Of a stretch of DNA of 64,000 nt, positions 20,945-30,719 are shown one piece after another. This DNA is from Blepharisma japonicum. Taxonomy: Eukaryota; Ciliophora; Heterotrichea; Heterotrichida; Blepharismidae. The notes beneath the pieces were generated by a model that saw only the letters and a program-made list of their open reading frames with translations, did no database searches and had not been told where the DNA came from. The stretch is from NCBI GenBank assembly GCA_949751835.1, contig CATKHK010000054.1, forward strand, positions 248,001 through 312,000. Reading direction: 5' to 3'. A program made the translations under genes and the position numbers. Within the stretch, counting starts at the first letter, position 1. Each line of letters begins with the position of its first letter.

Positions 20945-21748
20945 CTATTTTTTCATCAATAAAAGTCTAGAAAATTGCTTTTTTAAGTTTGAAAGCTCAT
21001 CTTGTTTCTTTTTCACTTCATCCCTTATATTAATAGTAAGTCTTTTTACTTTTCTCCTTCTTCTTACTGTGTTTTTTTCTGCTGCAGGGCTTACACATGC
21101 AGTAGCCGATTTTTTATGCATTTTTTGTTGATTTTTGCTTATTGGCGATATCAGCCCTTCCTCAACTTTTTTCATTTCACTTTTCCTTCACTGTACTGGG
21201 GAAGTATAATATGTATGGTTATAAAGGATTCTATCCAAATTTTTTGATACTAAATAATTCAAATGCCTAGCATGATCATTCTTATAATCAGGACTATGAA
21301 GAGTTTCTATATAATCTGATCCAAATGTCGCGCTTTGCTGATTTTTAAATCCAAACTCTCGTTTACTCTGCTTAAGAGCATTTTTTATATCGGAATCGTA
21401 GAGCATTGATGTGTAAATGTATTTTTTCTTCCCAGGATCATTATCTTTTAAAAGACTTGAAATGTATTTTTCACGTTGGATTCGCTGGAAATCGTTAAGC
21501 TCATATTTTTTCTTATAAATCATCTGTTTGCCTGCTAAGTACTCTTGAGATTGAGTGAAATGTGGGCTTTTTAGTCTTGAGAAATTGTCGATATTTCTAG
21601 CTAGCCTTTTCATTTTTGTATTAGTTTCTTTTATTTTTGATAAGCAATTATTGATATCTGAATCAATATCTCTAAATTCGCATTGATCAGGGCTTAAGGA
21701 ATCTCTTTCACTTGGAGTTGTTCTTGTTAGCAGCTTTTTATTGTCCAT
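20945..21748 (-). CDS. Basic helical protein, 267 aa, unknown
   Basis: One frame of 267 residues is formed when TGA 21188-21190 is read as Trp (SPVQWRKSEMKK). The protein is strongly basic, with helical segments (NNCLSKIKETNTKMKRLARN; DELSNLKKQFSRLL) and a run RRRRKVKR near the C-terminus that could be a nuclear or microtubule-binding signal. No domain is recognised. Ends TAG. Confidence 0.7.
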
Positions 21749-22304
21749 GATATTTTTATAAAAAACAATTGTACTGAAAATATTATTATATCAAAGAAAT
21801 ATCTTGTATTTAGAGGCTGTTCGGCTTCATAGTATTAATATATTTTATTTAATTTTTCAGAATTTTCTGGGTTGTAGTAAAGCTATGTTGGGCTTATAAA
21901 CTACCATCCAAATTATTCAGTATTTACTTTAATTTCTATGTATATGGTGTTTTCCATTACTTTCATTTTATTATAATATAAAAGAAATTTTGTTCAGATA
22001 GATTTAGATTGTGCTAATCAGTTAATATATTAAAAATGCTGGTATATTCAGAGGCTTATTTTTATAGTAGATATTTTGCTAATCATATCTAATCTAATAT
22101 TTAATATTCAAGATATCTTAAAGATAATTCGATTGCATTGTAATAAATAGAGAGCATTTCTTCATTAAGAGAAGAAAATATTTGCTAATTTTCTGAACAA
22201 ATAGGAGTAGAAAAATGCTCCAAAACTCATTACAAAATTATTTTCCATTTAAATGACCTACAATTTTTAATTCCTCTAAATACTTAATAATTATATTAAA
22301 ACAT
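21749..22304. other. AT-rich intergenic stretch, about 560 bp
   Basis: This spacer lies between the divergent basic-protein gene and the DIX-domain gene and should hold both promoters. I see no ORF with coding composition, no repeat and no RNA-like element. Confidence 0.5.
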
Positions 22305-22790
22305 ATGAGCAGCTTCACTATGGTCTATTATCATATCCCTGAAGATTATGATGATCCAGAACAGCCAAACGCATTTGGGATTCCTAAAAGCATAGAGGAA
22401 ATAACTCTTACTGATATCAAGAAAGCTTTTCCGCTTGAAGGTAGTTACCACTTCAGATTCAAAACATCTCACAATAAAGCGATTATTTGGATGGATTTAA
22501 GCCATGAAGACTGCAAAGTTCCATTATATATGAACAGAATTATTACAAAGGTCACAAGAATAAGCTGGGAAAGCCAGTCACAGCATTCGCCTAAAAGACA
22601 GGATTCGTTTAATCAGCAAATTCCAAGACAAGAGCCATTTTCTCAACAGATTCCTCAAAAACCAGTACAACCTCAGTCTCCTCCACCTAAAGTATCTCCT
22701 TCATTGAATATATTTGAGCCAGAGCCAGCAAGTCAGCATATTAACCAAAAGCCAAATGAAACTCAATTTGATTTTTTATTCCCAAGCTAA
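22305..22790 (+). CDS. DIX-domain protein, 161 aa
   Basis: Residues about 5-93 match the DIX domain, the head-to-tail polymerising module of Dishevelled and Axin: MVYYHIPED, then EITLTDIKKAFPLEGSYHFR, FKTSHNKAIIWMDLSHED and VPLYMNRIITKVTRISWE. The spacing of the TLxDxKxxF helix, the GSYxFxFK strand and the closing VP....I..KV strand fits the domain. A Gln/Pro-rich tail with IPRQEPFSQQIPQ-like repeats follows (residues 95-150), probably disordered. DIX domains are known outside animals from plant SOSEKI polarity proteins and were reported in the SAR supergroup, so a ciliate example is plausible. No PDZ, DEP or RGS domain is present. Ends TAA. Confidence 0.75.
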   Translation: MSSFTMVYYHIPEDYDDPEQPNAFGIPKSIEEITLTDIKKAFPLEGSYHFRFKTSHNKAIIWMDLSHEDCKVPLYMNRIITKVTRISWESQSQHSPKRQDSFNQQIPRQEPFSQQIPQKPVQPQSPPPKVSPSLNIFEPEPASQHINQKPNETQFDFLFPS

Positions 22791-22844
22791 TCTAAAAAAA
22801 TTAATAAATCCAGTGAAAGAAAGAAATAACGCTATAATTTTAAT

Positions 22845-23195
22845 ATGGGATGCTATTGTTCAGGGGAAGATCGGCATAGTGATTTTCATGGCTGTGAAAA
22901 CCCTTTCGTACAAGTGGTTAATGACCAAATTAAAGAATATGATGTAATTATATATTCAAAATCGAAAGATGAAAAGTCTCTTGAAGCGAAAAACTTATTG
23001 AGGAAATATTCCATTGCATTTGAGTACTTTGAACTCGACAAATTAAATGATGACAACCAAGTTCACTGTGTTTTAGTAGAGCTAACAGAAAAAAGACACC
23101 CTCCTTATATATTTATCAATGGAAAATTTTGGGGAGGCATAGTTGAGTTACAAAAAGGGTTAGAATCAGGGGAAATCAAAGCTTTATTAGAATAA
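22845..23195 (+). CDS. Glutaredoxin-fold protein lacking the CxxC motif, probably lipid-anchored
   Basis: The 116-aa product has glutaredoxin landmarks: a first strand YDVIIYSKS, the helix SLEAKNLLRKYSIAFEYFEL, the cis-Pro loop HPPYIFINGKFWGG and helix ELQKGLESGEIKALL. Where family members have C-P-Y-C or C-G-F-S, this protein has SKDEKS, with no cysteine, so thiol-disulfide or Fe-S chemistry is not expected. The N-terminus MGCYCSGE is a textbook site for N-myristoylation (Gly2) with palmitoylation of Cys3 or Cys5, which would place it on membranes. It lies 54 bp after the DIX gene on the same strand. The fold is well supported, the lipid anchor is predicted, and the role is unknown. Confidence 0.75.
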   Translation: MGCYCSGEDRHSDFHGCENPFVQVVNDQIKEYDVIIYSKSKDEKSLEAKNLLRKYSIAFEYFELDKLNDDNQVHCVLVELTEKRHPPYIFINGKFWGGIVELQKGLESGEIKALLE

Positions 23196-23241
23196 GTGTT
23201 TTAAATTCTTATAATTGTATTCATGAAAGTAATAATTTAAA

Positions 23242-24441
23242 ATGGATTTCGATAATAGAGATAATATCTGGGAAGAGCTATTACAGCACAAAGCAGATCT
23301 AGTTCAGTCATTTAATAAATCAAACTGCTGCAAAATATGCATGTGCTTAGAACTTTTGAAATTTTCAGTATGCCAAGAAGGCTGCTACCCTCAAGGTGTT
23401 GAAGATTCGCTTCTGATTTCTCGGCTCCTTGACGGAATTTTAGATAGAAACTCTATATCCCGCATATCTGAGTCTTTACAGGCTCATTTTTCCAATATTT
23501 CGTCTACAATTTCCTCACAAACTAAGCTTGAAGAATTAGAATCGTCTTTAAAAAAAAGCTGTGAAGAATTTCATGCCATTTCAGTCCTAGATATCCCATC
23601 TCAGCTTGATAAAATCAAAAAAAATCTTGCAAACTCTGAAAATATCCCTCCAATTTCTTTAGAATGCACCCAAAAATTAGAAGAATTAGAAAAAAGATTA
23701 GCACAGTATGAAGAAAGCCTTAATAATTTGACTAGAGAAAACGCAGAATTAAAATCAAAAATTCAAAGAGCAACAACATTGTATGAGACTTGAATGAAAA
23801 GAAAGAAAAATGAAATAGTTTCTGAGTATATGCAGATTAGAGATGAACAAGACAGGCTAAGGAATTATTTGAATGGGGTAAAAGAACAAATTGATAAAAA
23901 TTCAGAAAATATTGAGAAGCTGAAAAGAGAATGCATAAGGCCAGAAACTAAAACTCAACTAGAAGAAATTATAAAAGAATATCAAAATTATAAAGAAATT
24001 TGGAACCAGCAAAAAGTTTCATTCGATTCCTCTATGAGCTCTATAAAAAAGCTTTCAAATGGCGCCCAGGAGTCTTTAAAAGATCTAGACCAAACCTGGA
24101 AAGAAATCCAATTTATTAAAGCGAGGCAGGACAACTTAAAAAAATGGCAAAAAGAGTGCAAAGAAATTTCCAAGCATTCTGATAATTTACTAGTAGCTGC
24201 AGATTCAGTATTTTCAAGCCAGCAAGAATTCAAGGACTTTCAGCAGAATATTTTAGAAAAATTAGATAATTTGAGATCTGAAGTAGAAGCTATGAAAGGG
24301 CAACGAGAAATCTATAGGCCAAATTATTATGAAAGAAACGCAGATGAGGACTATTTTCATAATGGAAGTTTAATTGGAAATGCGTGGACTTGCTGCAAAA
24401 GAGACCAATATTCACAAGGCTGCCAAAAACGCCAAAGATAA
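23242..24441 (+). CDS. Coiled-coil protein with Cys-rich ends, 399 aa
   Basis: Reading TGA 23791-23793 as Trp (YETWMKRKKNE) gives 399 residues. Near the N-terminus is a Cys-rich cluster (SNCCKICMCLELLKFSVC...C) that could bind metal. Residues about 90-350 are coiled coil. The C-terminus has FHNGSLIGNAWTCCKRDQYS followed by QGC, the W-(T/S)-C-C-x(n)-GC pattern seen at the end of a widespread zinc-binding module in ciliate and other coiled-coil proteins. I do not know its function; a cortical or trafficking scaffold is possible. Ends TAA. Confidence 0.75.
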
Positions 24442-24495
24442 TAATGAGTAATTTATTGATTTTTTATGAGCTTTTTCTTAAATTTTAGAATTTAA

Positions 24496-25524
24496 ATGGA
24501 AGTTTCAAATCTTTATGATCTTTTAGGAATCCCAAGAACTGCCTCACAAGAAGAAGTAAAAAAAGGATACAGAAAATCATGCTTAGTCCATCATCCTGAT
24601 AAAGGTGGAGACCCAGAAATGTTTAAAGACATATCAAAAGCATTTGAAACTTTGTCAGATCCAAGAAAAAGGGCTTTATATGATCAGCAGCTTGATAGGA
24701 TAAATTCTTCTGATGGGACAAATCCACAACCAAGATCTGATAAACGCCAAACTACGAAAAAACAAAAAACACAGTCTGGCCCTACACAGTCTGAGTCCGG
24801 CCCAAGCGAAATTCCACAAAATCCTGAAAGTTTATCTGTAAAAGAACTTAAAAGCTTACTAAGCTCGCTTGGAATAAGGCATGATGACTGTGTTGAAAAA
24901 GGCGAACTTTTGCAAAGGCTGAGGGAAAGAAAAAGTAAGGCAAAACGAAAAACTGCTACAAACCCATCATCTATCGGCCAACTAGCTATAAAAATTCTAA
25001 GCATTGGTGACCCAGAATGTGGAAAATCTTGCATAATTAAAAGATACTGTGAAGGAAGATTTGTGAATCGTTATATTTCTACTATTGGTGTTGATTATGG
25101 TGTAAAAAAACTAACAATACAAAATGTAAAAGTTGCTATTAATTTTTTTGATTTATCTGGACAGCAGGATTACGAAGAAATAAGGAGAGATTTTTATAGA
25201 GATTCTCAAGGAGTTCTATTAGTTTTTGAGCTAAATGACAAAAATACATTTAATAATTTGACAAGATGGGAACGAGAAGCCAGAAGCAATGGACTTAATT
25301 TGCAAGAAGTTGATGTAGTCGTATGTGGGAATAAAGTAGATTTAAATGGAAGAGAAGTCACTGCTCAGGAAGTAAATAAATGAAGCTCAAGCAGAGGGTA
25401 TAAATATTTCGATGTAAGTGCCAATAATGGACAAGGAATTTCTGAAGCTTTAGATTCATTATTTGCAAGTGTGGTTTCAAGGAATTTGAGGAATAGAGAA
25501 TCATTGCTGTCAAGTTTGATATAA
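24496..25524 (+). CDS. J domain - SAP-like - RJL/DNAJC27-type small GTPase fusion
   Basis: The 342-aa protein joins three modules. Residues 6-65: J domain with the HPD signature (YDLLGIPRTASQEEVKKGYR, HHPDKGGDP). Residues about 115-150: SAP-like helical domain (LSVKELKSLLSSLGIRHDDC). Residues about 160-342: a Ras-superfamily GTPase closest in sequence to RJL (DNAJC27/RBJ): GDPECGKSCIIKRYCEGRFV, TIGVDYG, DLSGQQ, GNKVD, then SAN as G5. The TGA at 25381-25383 is read as Trp (VNKWSSSRGYKYFDVSA), as expected there. There is no C-terminal prenylation cysteine, typical of RJLs. Animal DNAJC27 has the GTPase first and the J domain last; here the order is reversed. RJLs have been linked to the flagellar apparatus. 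Ends TAA. Confidence 0.88.
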
Positions 25525-25930
25525 TTCTGTTAGAATAGTCTAAAAAAATATCCTGATAAAATGATGTAAATGGCCTATGTGAGTAATTTCAAGTAAAAAG
25601 ATCAATATTTCGTCTGCTGATTTTTATTTTTTTTCTAAAGGTTAAAATTTTTCTAATTATCATTCTAAATTTTACTTCCTTTTATAATATTTTGTAACCA
25701 TATATTATGTATGGCGTCTATTGGCATTAGATAGTTCTAAAATTTCTAAAAATCAGCATCAGATATAAAATAAATTAAAGAAAATTTCTTGGCATTGCCG
25801 ATTTTTTACCACTTAAGGAATACCAATAATTTATGATTCTCACATGACCTTGGTAAATTGTTTGGAATCTTCTCCAATTAGCAAACACAATTAAATTAAT
25901 ACTTACATCACTTTAATTACATATAAACAC
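25525..25930. other. AT-rich intergenic stretch between convergent genes
   Basis: About 400 bp between the J-SAP-RJL gene and the small acylated protein gene. I see no ORF, repeat or RNA-like element beyond AT-rich sequence. Confidence 0.5.
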
Positions 25931-26158
25931 TTATCTAATTGCGTGAAGCAATTGGGACACTTCAACACTTGTAATCTCCTTGCTTACTCGTCGTCGATTA
26001 TATAAAGCATTTTGGTCCAGCTTCAAAGAAGGAGCCTTTTTAGCTTTGACTATTAACAACTTTCTTCTCTCTTCTTGAACAGCAGCTGGATCATTTTCTT
26101 TAGTGTCCACAACAGAGTGGTTTGCTTTACTTGACTGTTTTCCTGCACAAACTCCCAT
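25931..26158 (-). CDS. Small predicted N-myristoylated protein, 75 aa
   Basis: The product begins MGVCAGKQSSKANHS, a strong N-myristoylation motif (Gly2, Ser/Lys downstream) with a nearby Cys4 for palmitoylation. The rest is basic and helical (EERRKLLIVKAKKAPSLKLD) with no domain. The start codon is 26156-26158; an upstream in-frame ATG would bury the glycine and is rejected. The layout resembles the small protein at 55381-55572. Likely a membrane-associated adaptor, function unknown. Ends TAA. Confidence 0.65.
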   Translation of the reverse strand: MGVCAGKQSSKANHSVVDTKENDPAAVQEERRKLLIVKAKKAPSLKLDQNALYNRRRVSKEITSVEVSQLLHAIR

Positions 26159-26540
26159 ATTTTTATAAATTACCATTTCAGGTGCTTAAAATGAAGTTAA
26201 AATCTGAGCCAAGATAATGAAAATTAAAATTACTGAATATAAAATTGATTTTTAAGTTCAACTTTTGTAATTTTCTGAATCTCCTAATAAATGATTTATA
26301 TATCCAGCATAATTTATACAAAATTTAAGATCTTCCTAAAGAATTTTATTTTAAAATTTGAAAATCTGAATACCATAAAACTCAATGAATTTAAATAGAA
26401 AAAGATAATAATTTAACTAAAATACTTAAGCTTTGTTTTAGAAATAGCTTTTGATGAAATCATGCATCATTTTTAATTTATTTAAAAAAGTGAGGTTAAT
26501 TATCCAGTGAATTTGAAAATTCGTTTCATTTCGATAGAAA
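26159..26540. other. AT-rich intergenic stretch, about 380 bp
   Basis: Lies upstream of the small acylated protein and downstream of the PH-domain gene (both minus strand). I see no coding-like island or structured element. Confidence 0.5.
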
Positions 26541-27575
26541 TTAAGCTAGTGAAAAATCCAGTAATAATTCTGGCCCAAGTTGTGAGTTAATTAAATCTAA
26601 TTGTTTCCCTGATGAAAAATTTCCAGGTAAATAGTTTGAAACTGGAATATCATCACTCAGCAATCCCATAGCTTTATATGCAGATGCTACTAATTCTGAA
26701 CAGAAAAACCCCTCTTCGCTGCTATCCTCTTCTTTTTTAGTTTTTTTTGAGTTTTTTCGGGGACTTATTTTAATCATTTTGCTCTCTAATTCTTTCAAAA
26801 AAATCTCCAAATTTTCCATTGCAGCTTCATTTCTATCAAATTCTAAGCTTCTATATACAATCCTCTTATACTTCTGATTTTCATGGTTTTCCATAAAATC
26901 CTCCCACATATTAATTCTGACCCCTTGGTCTTCAGTCTCAATAATCCCAATCTTCCCATTTCCCCATTTCAATATCATTGCAATATAATCATACTTGCTT
27001 CTTGTCACCCCTCTTTTTAACTTAGCTTTCAAACTTTTGCTTTTAAACAGCAGCAAATCCCCAGTCCTTGCATCTTCTTCTAGTTTTTCTTTGCTAATTC
27101 TTGGAGTTTTCCAAAACTTGTGTTTAGGCTTATCAATGACTTTACTATTCTTAAAACCATCAGAAGCTTCAATATGATAGATTAAGGCTAAAGCCCAATC
27201 TTTATTTTCAGCTTCATTTTTACCTCTTAGCCGAAAAGGCTTAGTAGAGCCAAAAGGGGTTAGAGTTATTTCAGTAGGATTGTCAGGGTTATCTACATTT
27301 AAATCAACAGTGACTAAATCAAAATTTATGGAAAGCTTGGGCTGGTTATTTTTAGGTTTGCTGTAGTAGTAGAGCGTTCTGTCACGAAGAATGAAGTATC
27401 GCCGCTGTCAGCGCTTTAATAGGTGATGAGATTTTTTTTGAAGCCAACCTGATTTTTCAGGGAGACTTAGACTGGAGCGGGTAGAAATAGAATGAGAAGG
27501 CTCAGAAGTCGTAGGTCTTAAATTGCTTTTTGGGGACTCACAGTCTTGAGGAATTGATATACTTGCTGATTCCAT
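26541..27575 (-). CDS. PH domain plus YiiX/NlpC-P60-like papain-fold protein
   Basis: The 344-aa protein has a PH domain at about residues 40-150 (SGWLQKKSHHLLKRWQRRYF then ILRDRTLYYYSKP, later FRLRGKNEAENKDWALAL); the Trp of KRWQRRY is encoded by TGA at 27408-27410. After a linker comes a permuted papain fold of the YiiX/NlpC-P60 type at about residues 180-340: ARTGDLLLFKSKS, KYDYIAMILKWGNGKIGIIE, GFFCSELVASAYKAMGLL and YLPGNFSS. The likely nucleophile Cys in FFCSELV is present, but the position that usually holds the catalytic His (DHVA or SHVG) reads DYIA, so activity is doubtful. The PH domain suggests membrane phosphoinositide targeting and possible action on lipids or lipid-linked proteins. 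Ends TAA. Confidence 0.8.
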
Positions 27576-27753
27576 TTCTACTTATGATTTTTGATAAAAT
27601 ATTGCAATTTTTAATTTGTAATTATTGGATATTGAAATATATTTATCATATCTACCTATTAATTAAGAATAATTTATATACGGCTTTAGCCAGCACCAAA
27701 ATAAGCCTGCATCATAATTTATCGGAAATTTATATGAATTTGATTAATTATAT

Positions 27754-30318
27754 CTAAAAAAAGTCTTTTTGCCCATCCAGCTCATTCACCATCTCAGTGT
27801 TCGCTAATGGTTCTGCGTTGATAATTTCTCCTTCAATCTCTGCATACTTAAAGTAGCTTGTAGTATCAAATGGTAGCACAGGCTTTGGCAACTGAATTGA
27901 ACTTAGGGTTAACTGATTTAGCGGCCCTTCAAAAATTGCTTCTTTTTCGCTCAAAAAGTTCAATAAGATATTCCACAGTTGGTCACCAGAAAACAGCCCT
28001 GCATTCCCACATATAATAAGCCCATATTTAGCCCTCGTCAACGCTACATTCATTCTTCTGAAATCAGCTAAAAATCCAAGTTTTGAACTTCCATTAGACC
28101 TAACAAGTGAAATGACAATAAAATCTTTTTCTTTCCCTTGAAATTCATCAATGGTGGATACTGATAAATCTTCATACTTCTTTGTCCCTAAAGTACCCTT
28201 ATGGTACAAATATGAAGAAATAAAAGACTTTTGGCCTTGATAAGGCGTAACAACTCCTATATTATTAGCTTTTATTTTCGCCTTCAGCAGCTGGGTAACT
28301 ATAATTTCAATCGTTTTTGCTTCTTCTCTATTTATAAATGATTTCCCAGTAGCAGATTGTTCCTCACTACCTATAATATTATAGAAGAAAATCGGTGTTT
28401 TGATATTGGTCCAAAAAGAAGCAGTCCCATAATATTGCCTTAAACCACTTGTAACTCCGTTTATTAACGAGTTATTATAAAAATGAATATTGGAAAATTC
28501 TGAAATTGACGGATGCATTCTGTACTGAGTATTCAAAAAGCAGGACTCTACACCCAAACGTATAAGCCTTTCAAATAAAGAATGGTTATAGCCTGCTTTT
28601 GTAGACAGTCCTGCAAAAGATATAGGGCCTAATTGACAGTGATCGCCGACCAATATAACTTGTTGGGCACATGCAAGCATAGGAAGCAGTGATTCAGGCT
28701 CAGTCGCCAATGTAGCATCATCAATCAAAGCTCTTTTAAACTCGAAATCTTCAAGTCTTTTGTCAAAAGCTCCTATACAAGTTGTAACAATGACTTCGGC
28801 CTCACTTAATAATCTATCAGAAGTATTGTAGTACAGTTTTGTATGTTTTTTTCTTTCTGCAACTGTAAGTTTTGACCCTTCATCGATTTTGTCTTGAAGT
28901 TTTTTGAATTCTCGCTCACTATTTTTATAGATTAAATTGTGTAATGCTAGATGGTCGGTTTCAGATTTAAGAGCTTCTCGGCTTCTTGCTACAACTCTTA
29001 ACACCTTAACACCACACGATTCCAGACGCAATGCAAGTTGGTCTGCTGCATTATTAGAAGGTGCGCATGCAAGAATTTGTTCGTTGAATTTTTTCAGCAT
29101 ATGATAAATGATGGCTACAGAGGTTGAAGTTTTGCCAGTCCCTGGAGGTCCTTGTATCATCATAAACTTAGACTTTAAAGCAGCCCTCACAGCTTCTGTT
29201 TGATGATGATTTAGTGGCTTTTGATTTGGAGGTGTTAAGTTGTTAGGCAATTTTACCTTCCTTTTGATTTTTTCTCTTTCCTGTCCTAATATAGTTCTTC
29301 CTATATAAGTGTCCATATATCCATGCTCAAACATTCTTAGACCATTTATCATTCTTATATAAGTATCATTTCCTTCAACAAATTTCAGCGTAAACCCTTT
29401 TGTTTTTGTGGGAAGCCCTTCATGACTTCCTATGATTTTTAGAGTAACTACATCTTCTGCATTATAATTGTATATTATCCCAATCCAAAAATTGCTTTGT
29501 TTCTTGTAAAATAGCTTCACTTCATCTCCTATTACCAGCCTTACATCTGTATTTTCTCTTGAAACTACAAAACGAGCTAAAATATTCTTTTTGTCTCTGC
29601 GATCCCAAGTGATAATAAATCCACTGATCACTTGTTGGGCTTTTCTCACTTTTTCTAGGTTTTCTTCTATCCTAACGAGTCTTTCAAAAATATCTACATA
29701 CTCTCTAGCACTTTTGTATCTTAACTGGACTTTGTTTACTGGAGGTAGCTCAGGTTCTGGATCCTCTGGATTTAAGCCTTTTTTGACGTTTTTTTCGATG
29801 ATGGCGATTTTTTTCATAGAGATATTGAGTGCTTGAGAAAGCTCTGTTTGGTTAGATTTTACTAACAAAGAAGTAATTGATCTCTCAGATATGCAAGGCT
29901 GCCACCCTGCTAAATCCCACTGATCTTCTAGTAGCTTAGAGTTCAACGCACATGGATTTCTGCACAAATACTTAATTTCGTTACTGGAACGTGAAAGCAC
30001 AATCCCTAGCAAGAAAATGTTTTGTTGAGAACATTCTGCACATTCAATAGGAAAACCACTGAAGCTATTACTAGGGTGTAACTCGATTTTTTTATGCCCA
30101 GCTTTGGTTAAGTGTGCCACAATGTGGGAATCCGACACGCCTTTTACTGAAGAGTTGCAATACCAAGCGCATTTCTCAAAGGTGCATCTTACTAAAGAGC
30201 TTGGGTCGCTATTTTTGCAGTAGATACAAGATATTTCTTCGATATTGTCCCAGTCGTTTTCGTTCTGGCTCTCACTGCTTAAAGATTCTTGGTAGACATC
30301 AGTCCAATCTTCTGACAT
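27754..30318 (-). CDS. UPF1: RNA helicase UPF1 (nonsense-mediated decay)
   Basis: The 854-aa product has the UPF1 order: N-terminal Cys/His-rich UPF2-binding module (CIYCKNSDPSSLVRC, SHIVAHLTKAGH, ECAECSQQNIFLLG, CRNPCA; about residues 30-140), the 1B/stalk region, then an SF1 helicase core with Walker A GPPGTGKTSTS near residue 390, GDHCQLGPI, NTQYRMHPSISEF and the motif VI stretch FRRMNVALTRAKYGL. The UPF1 Walker B segment, usually LIDESTQATEPE, here reads LIDDATLATEPE, so the catalytic Glu is Asp. There is no extended SQ-rich tail. It acts in cytoplasmic mRNA surveillance. One uninterrupted frame, no TGA codon or intron; ends TAG. Confidence 0.9.
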   Translation of the reverse strand: MSEDWTDVYQESLSSESQNENDWDNIEEISCIYCKNSDPSSLVRCTFEKCAWYCNSSVKGVSDSHIVAHLTKAGHKKIELHPSNSFSGFPIECAECSQQNIFLLGIVLSRSSNEIKYLCRNPCALNSKLLEDQWDLAGWQPCISERSITSLLVKSNQTELSQALNISMKKIAIIEKNVKKGLNPEDPEPELPPVNKVQLRYKSAREYVDIFERLVRIEENLEKVRKAQQVISGFIITWDRRDKKNILARFVVSRENTDVRLVIGDEVKLFYKKQSNFWIGIIYNYNAEDVVTLKIIGSHEGLPTKTKGFTLKFVEGNDTYIRMINGLRMFEHGYMDTYIGRTILGQEREKIKRKVKLPNNLTPPNQKPLNHHQTEAVRAALKSKFMMIQGPPGTGKTSTSVAIIYHMLKKFNEQILACAPSNNAADQLALRLESCGVKVLRVVARSREALKSETDHLALHNLIYKNSEREFKKLQDKIDEGSKLTVAERKKHTKLYYNTSDRLLSEAEVIVTTCIGAFDKRLEDFEFKRALIDDATLATEPESLLPMLACAQQVILVGDHCQLGPISFAGLSTKAGYNHSLFERLIRLGVESCFLNTQYRMHPSISEFSNIHFYNNSLINGVTSGLRQYYGTASFWTNIKTPIFFYNIIGSEEQSATGKSFINREEAKTIEIIVTQLLKAKIKANNIGVVTPYQGQKSFISSYLYHKGTLGTKKYEDLSVSTIDEFQGKEKDFIVISLVRSNGSSKLGFLADFRRMNVALTRAKYGLIICGNAGLFSGDQLWNILLNFLSEKEAIFEGPLNQLTLSSIQLPKPVLPFDTTSYFKYAEIEGEIINAEPLANTEMVNELDGQKDFF

Positions 30319-30719
30319 TTATATATAGAACAGGCCCCTAATCAGAATAAGGGCACTTTGGAGGGAAATGCAGAGAGGGTCGTCGGGGTGTTAGATGAAG
30401 TTATATAAATACAAAACCGCGAAAAATTAAAAATAGCAGTTTTCAAATTTTAATCAAATATTGACTTTTTAGAAGTTTTTTAGAGCTTGTTTGCTTTAAC
30501 AGAAATTTTGTAAAAAACCATACAACATTATATTATTCATTGATATAAAAATAAATATTAAAACTTACATTTTAATTGTTCGGAAAAAATATGAATATAG
30601 TTAGTCCCATCATTTTGTCAGTCAATACCATGCTTTCTATAATTTATCACAAGTCCATAGCTTTGCTTTCTATATGAAATGTATACTTAATTATTAGAAG
30701 TTACTCTTAAGTTCTAGAC
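30319..30719. other. Intergenic stretch, about 400 bp
   Basis: The part next to the UPF1 start (30340-30405) is G-rich on the plus strand (GGAGGGAAATGCAGAGAGGG), the rest is AT-rich. I see no ORF of interest; this should contain the UPF1 promoter. Confidence 0.4.
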
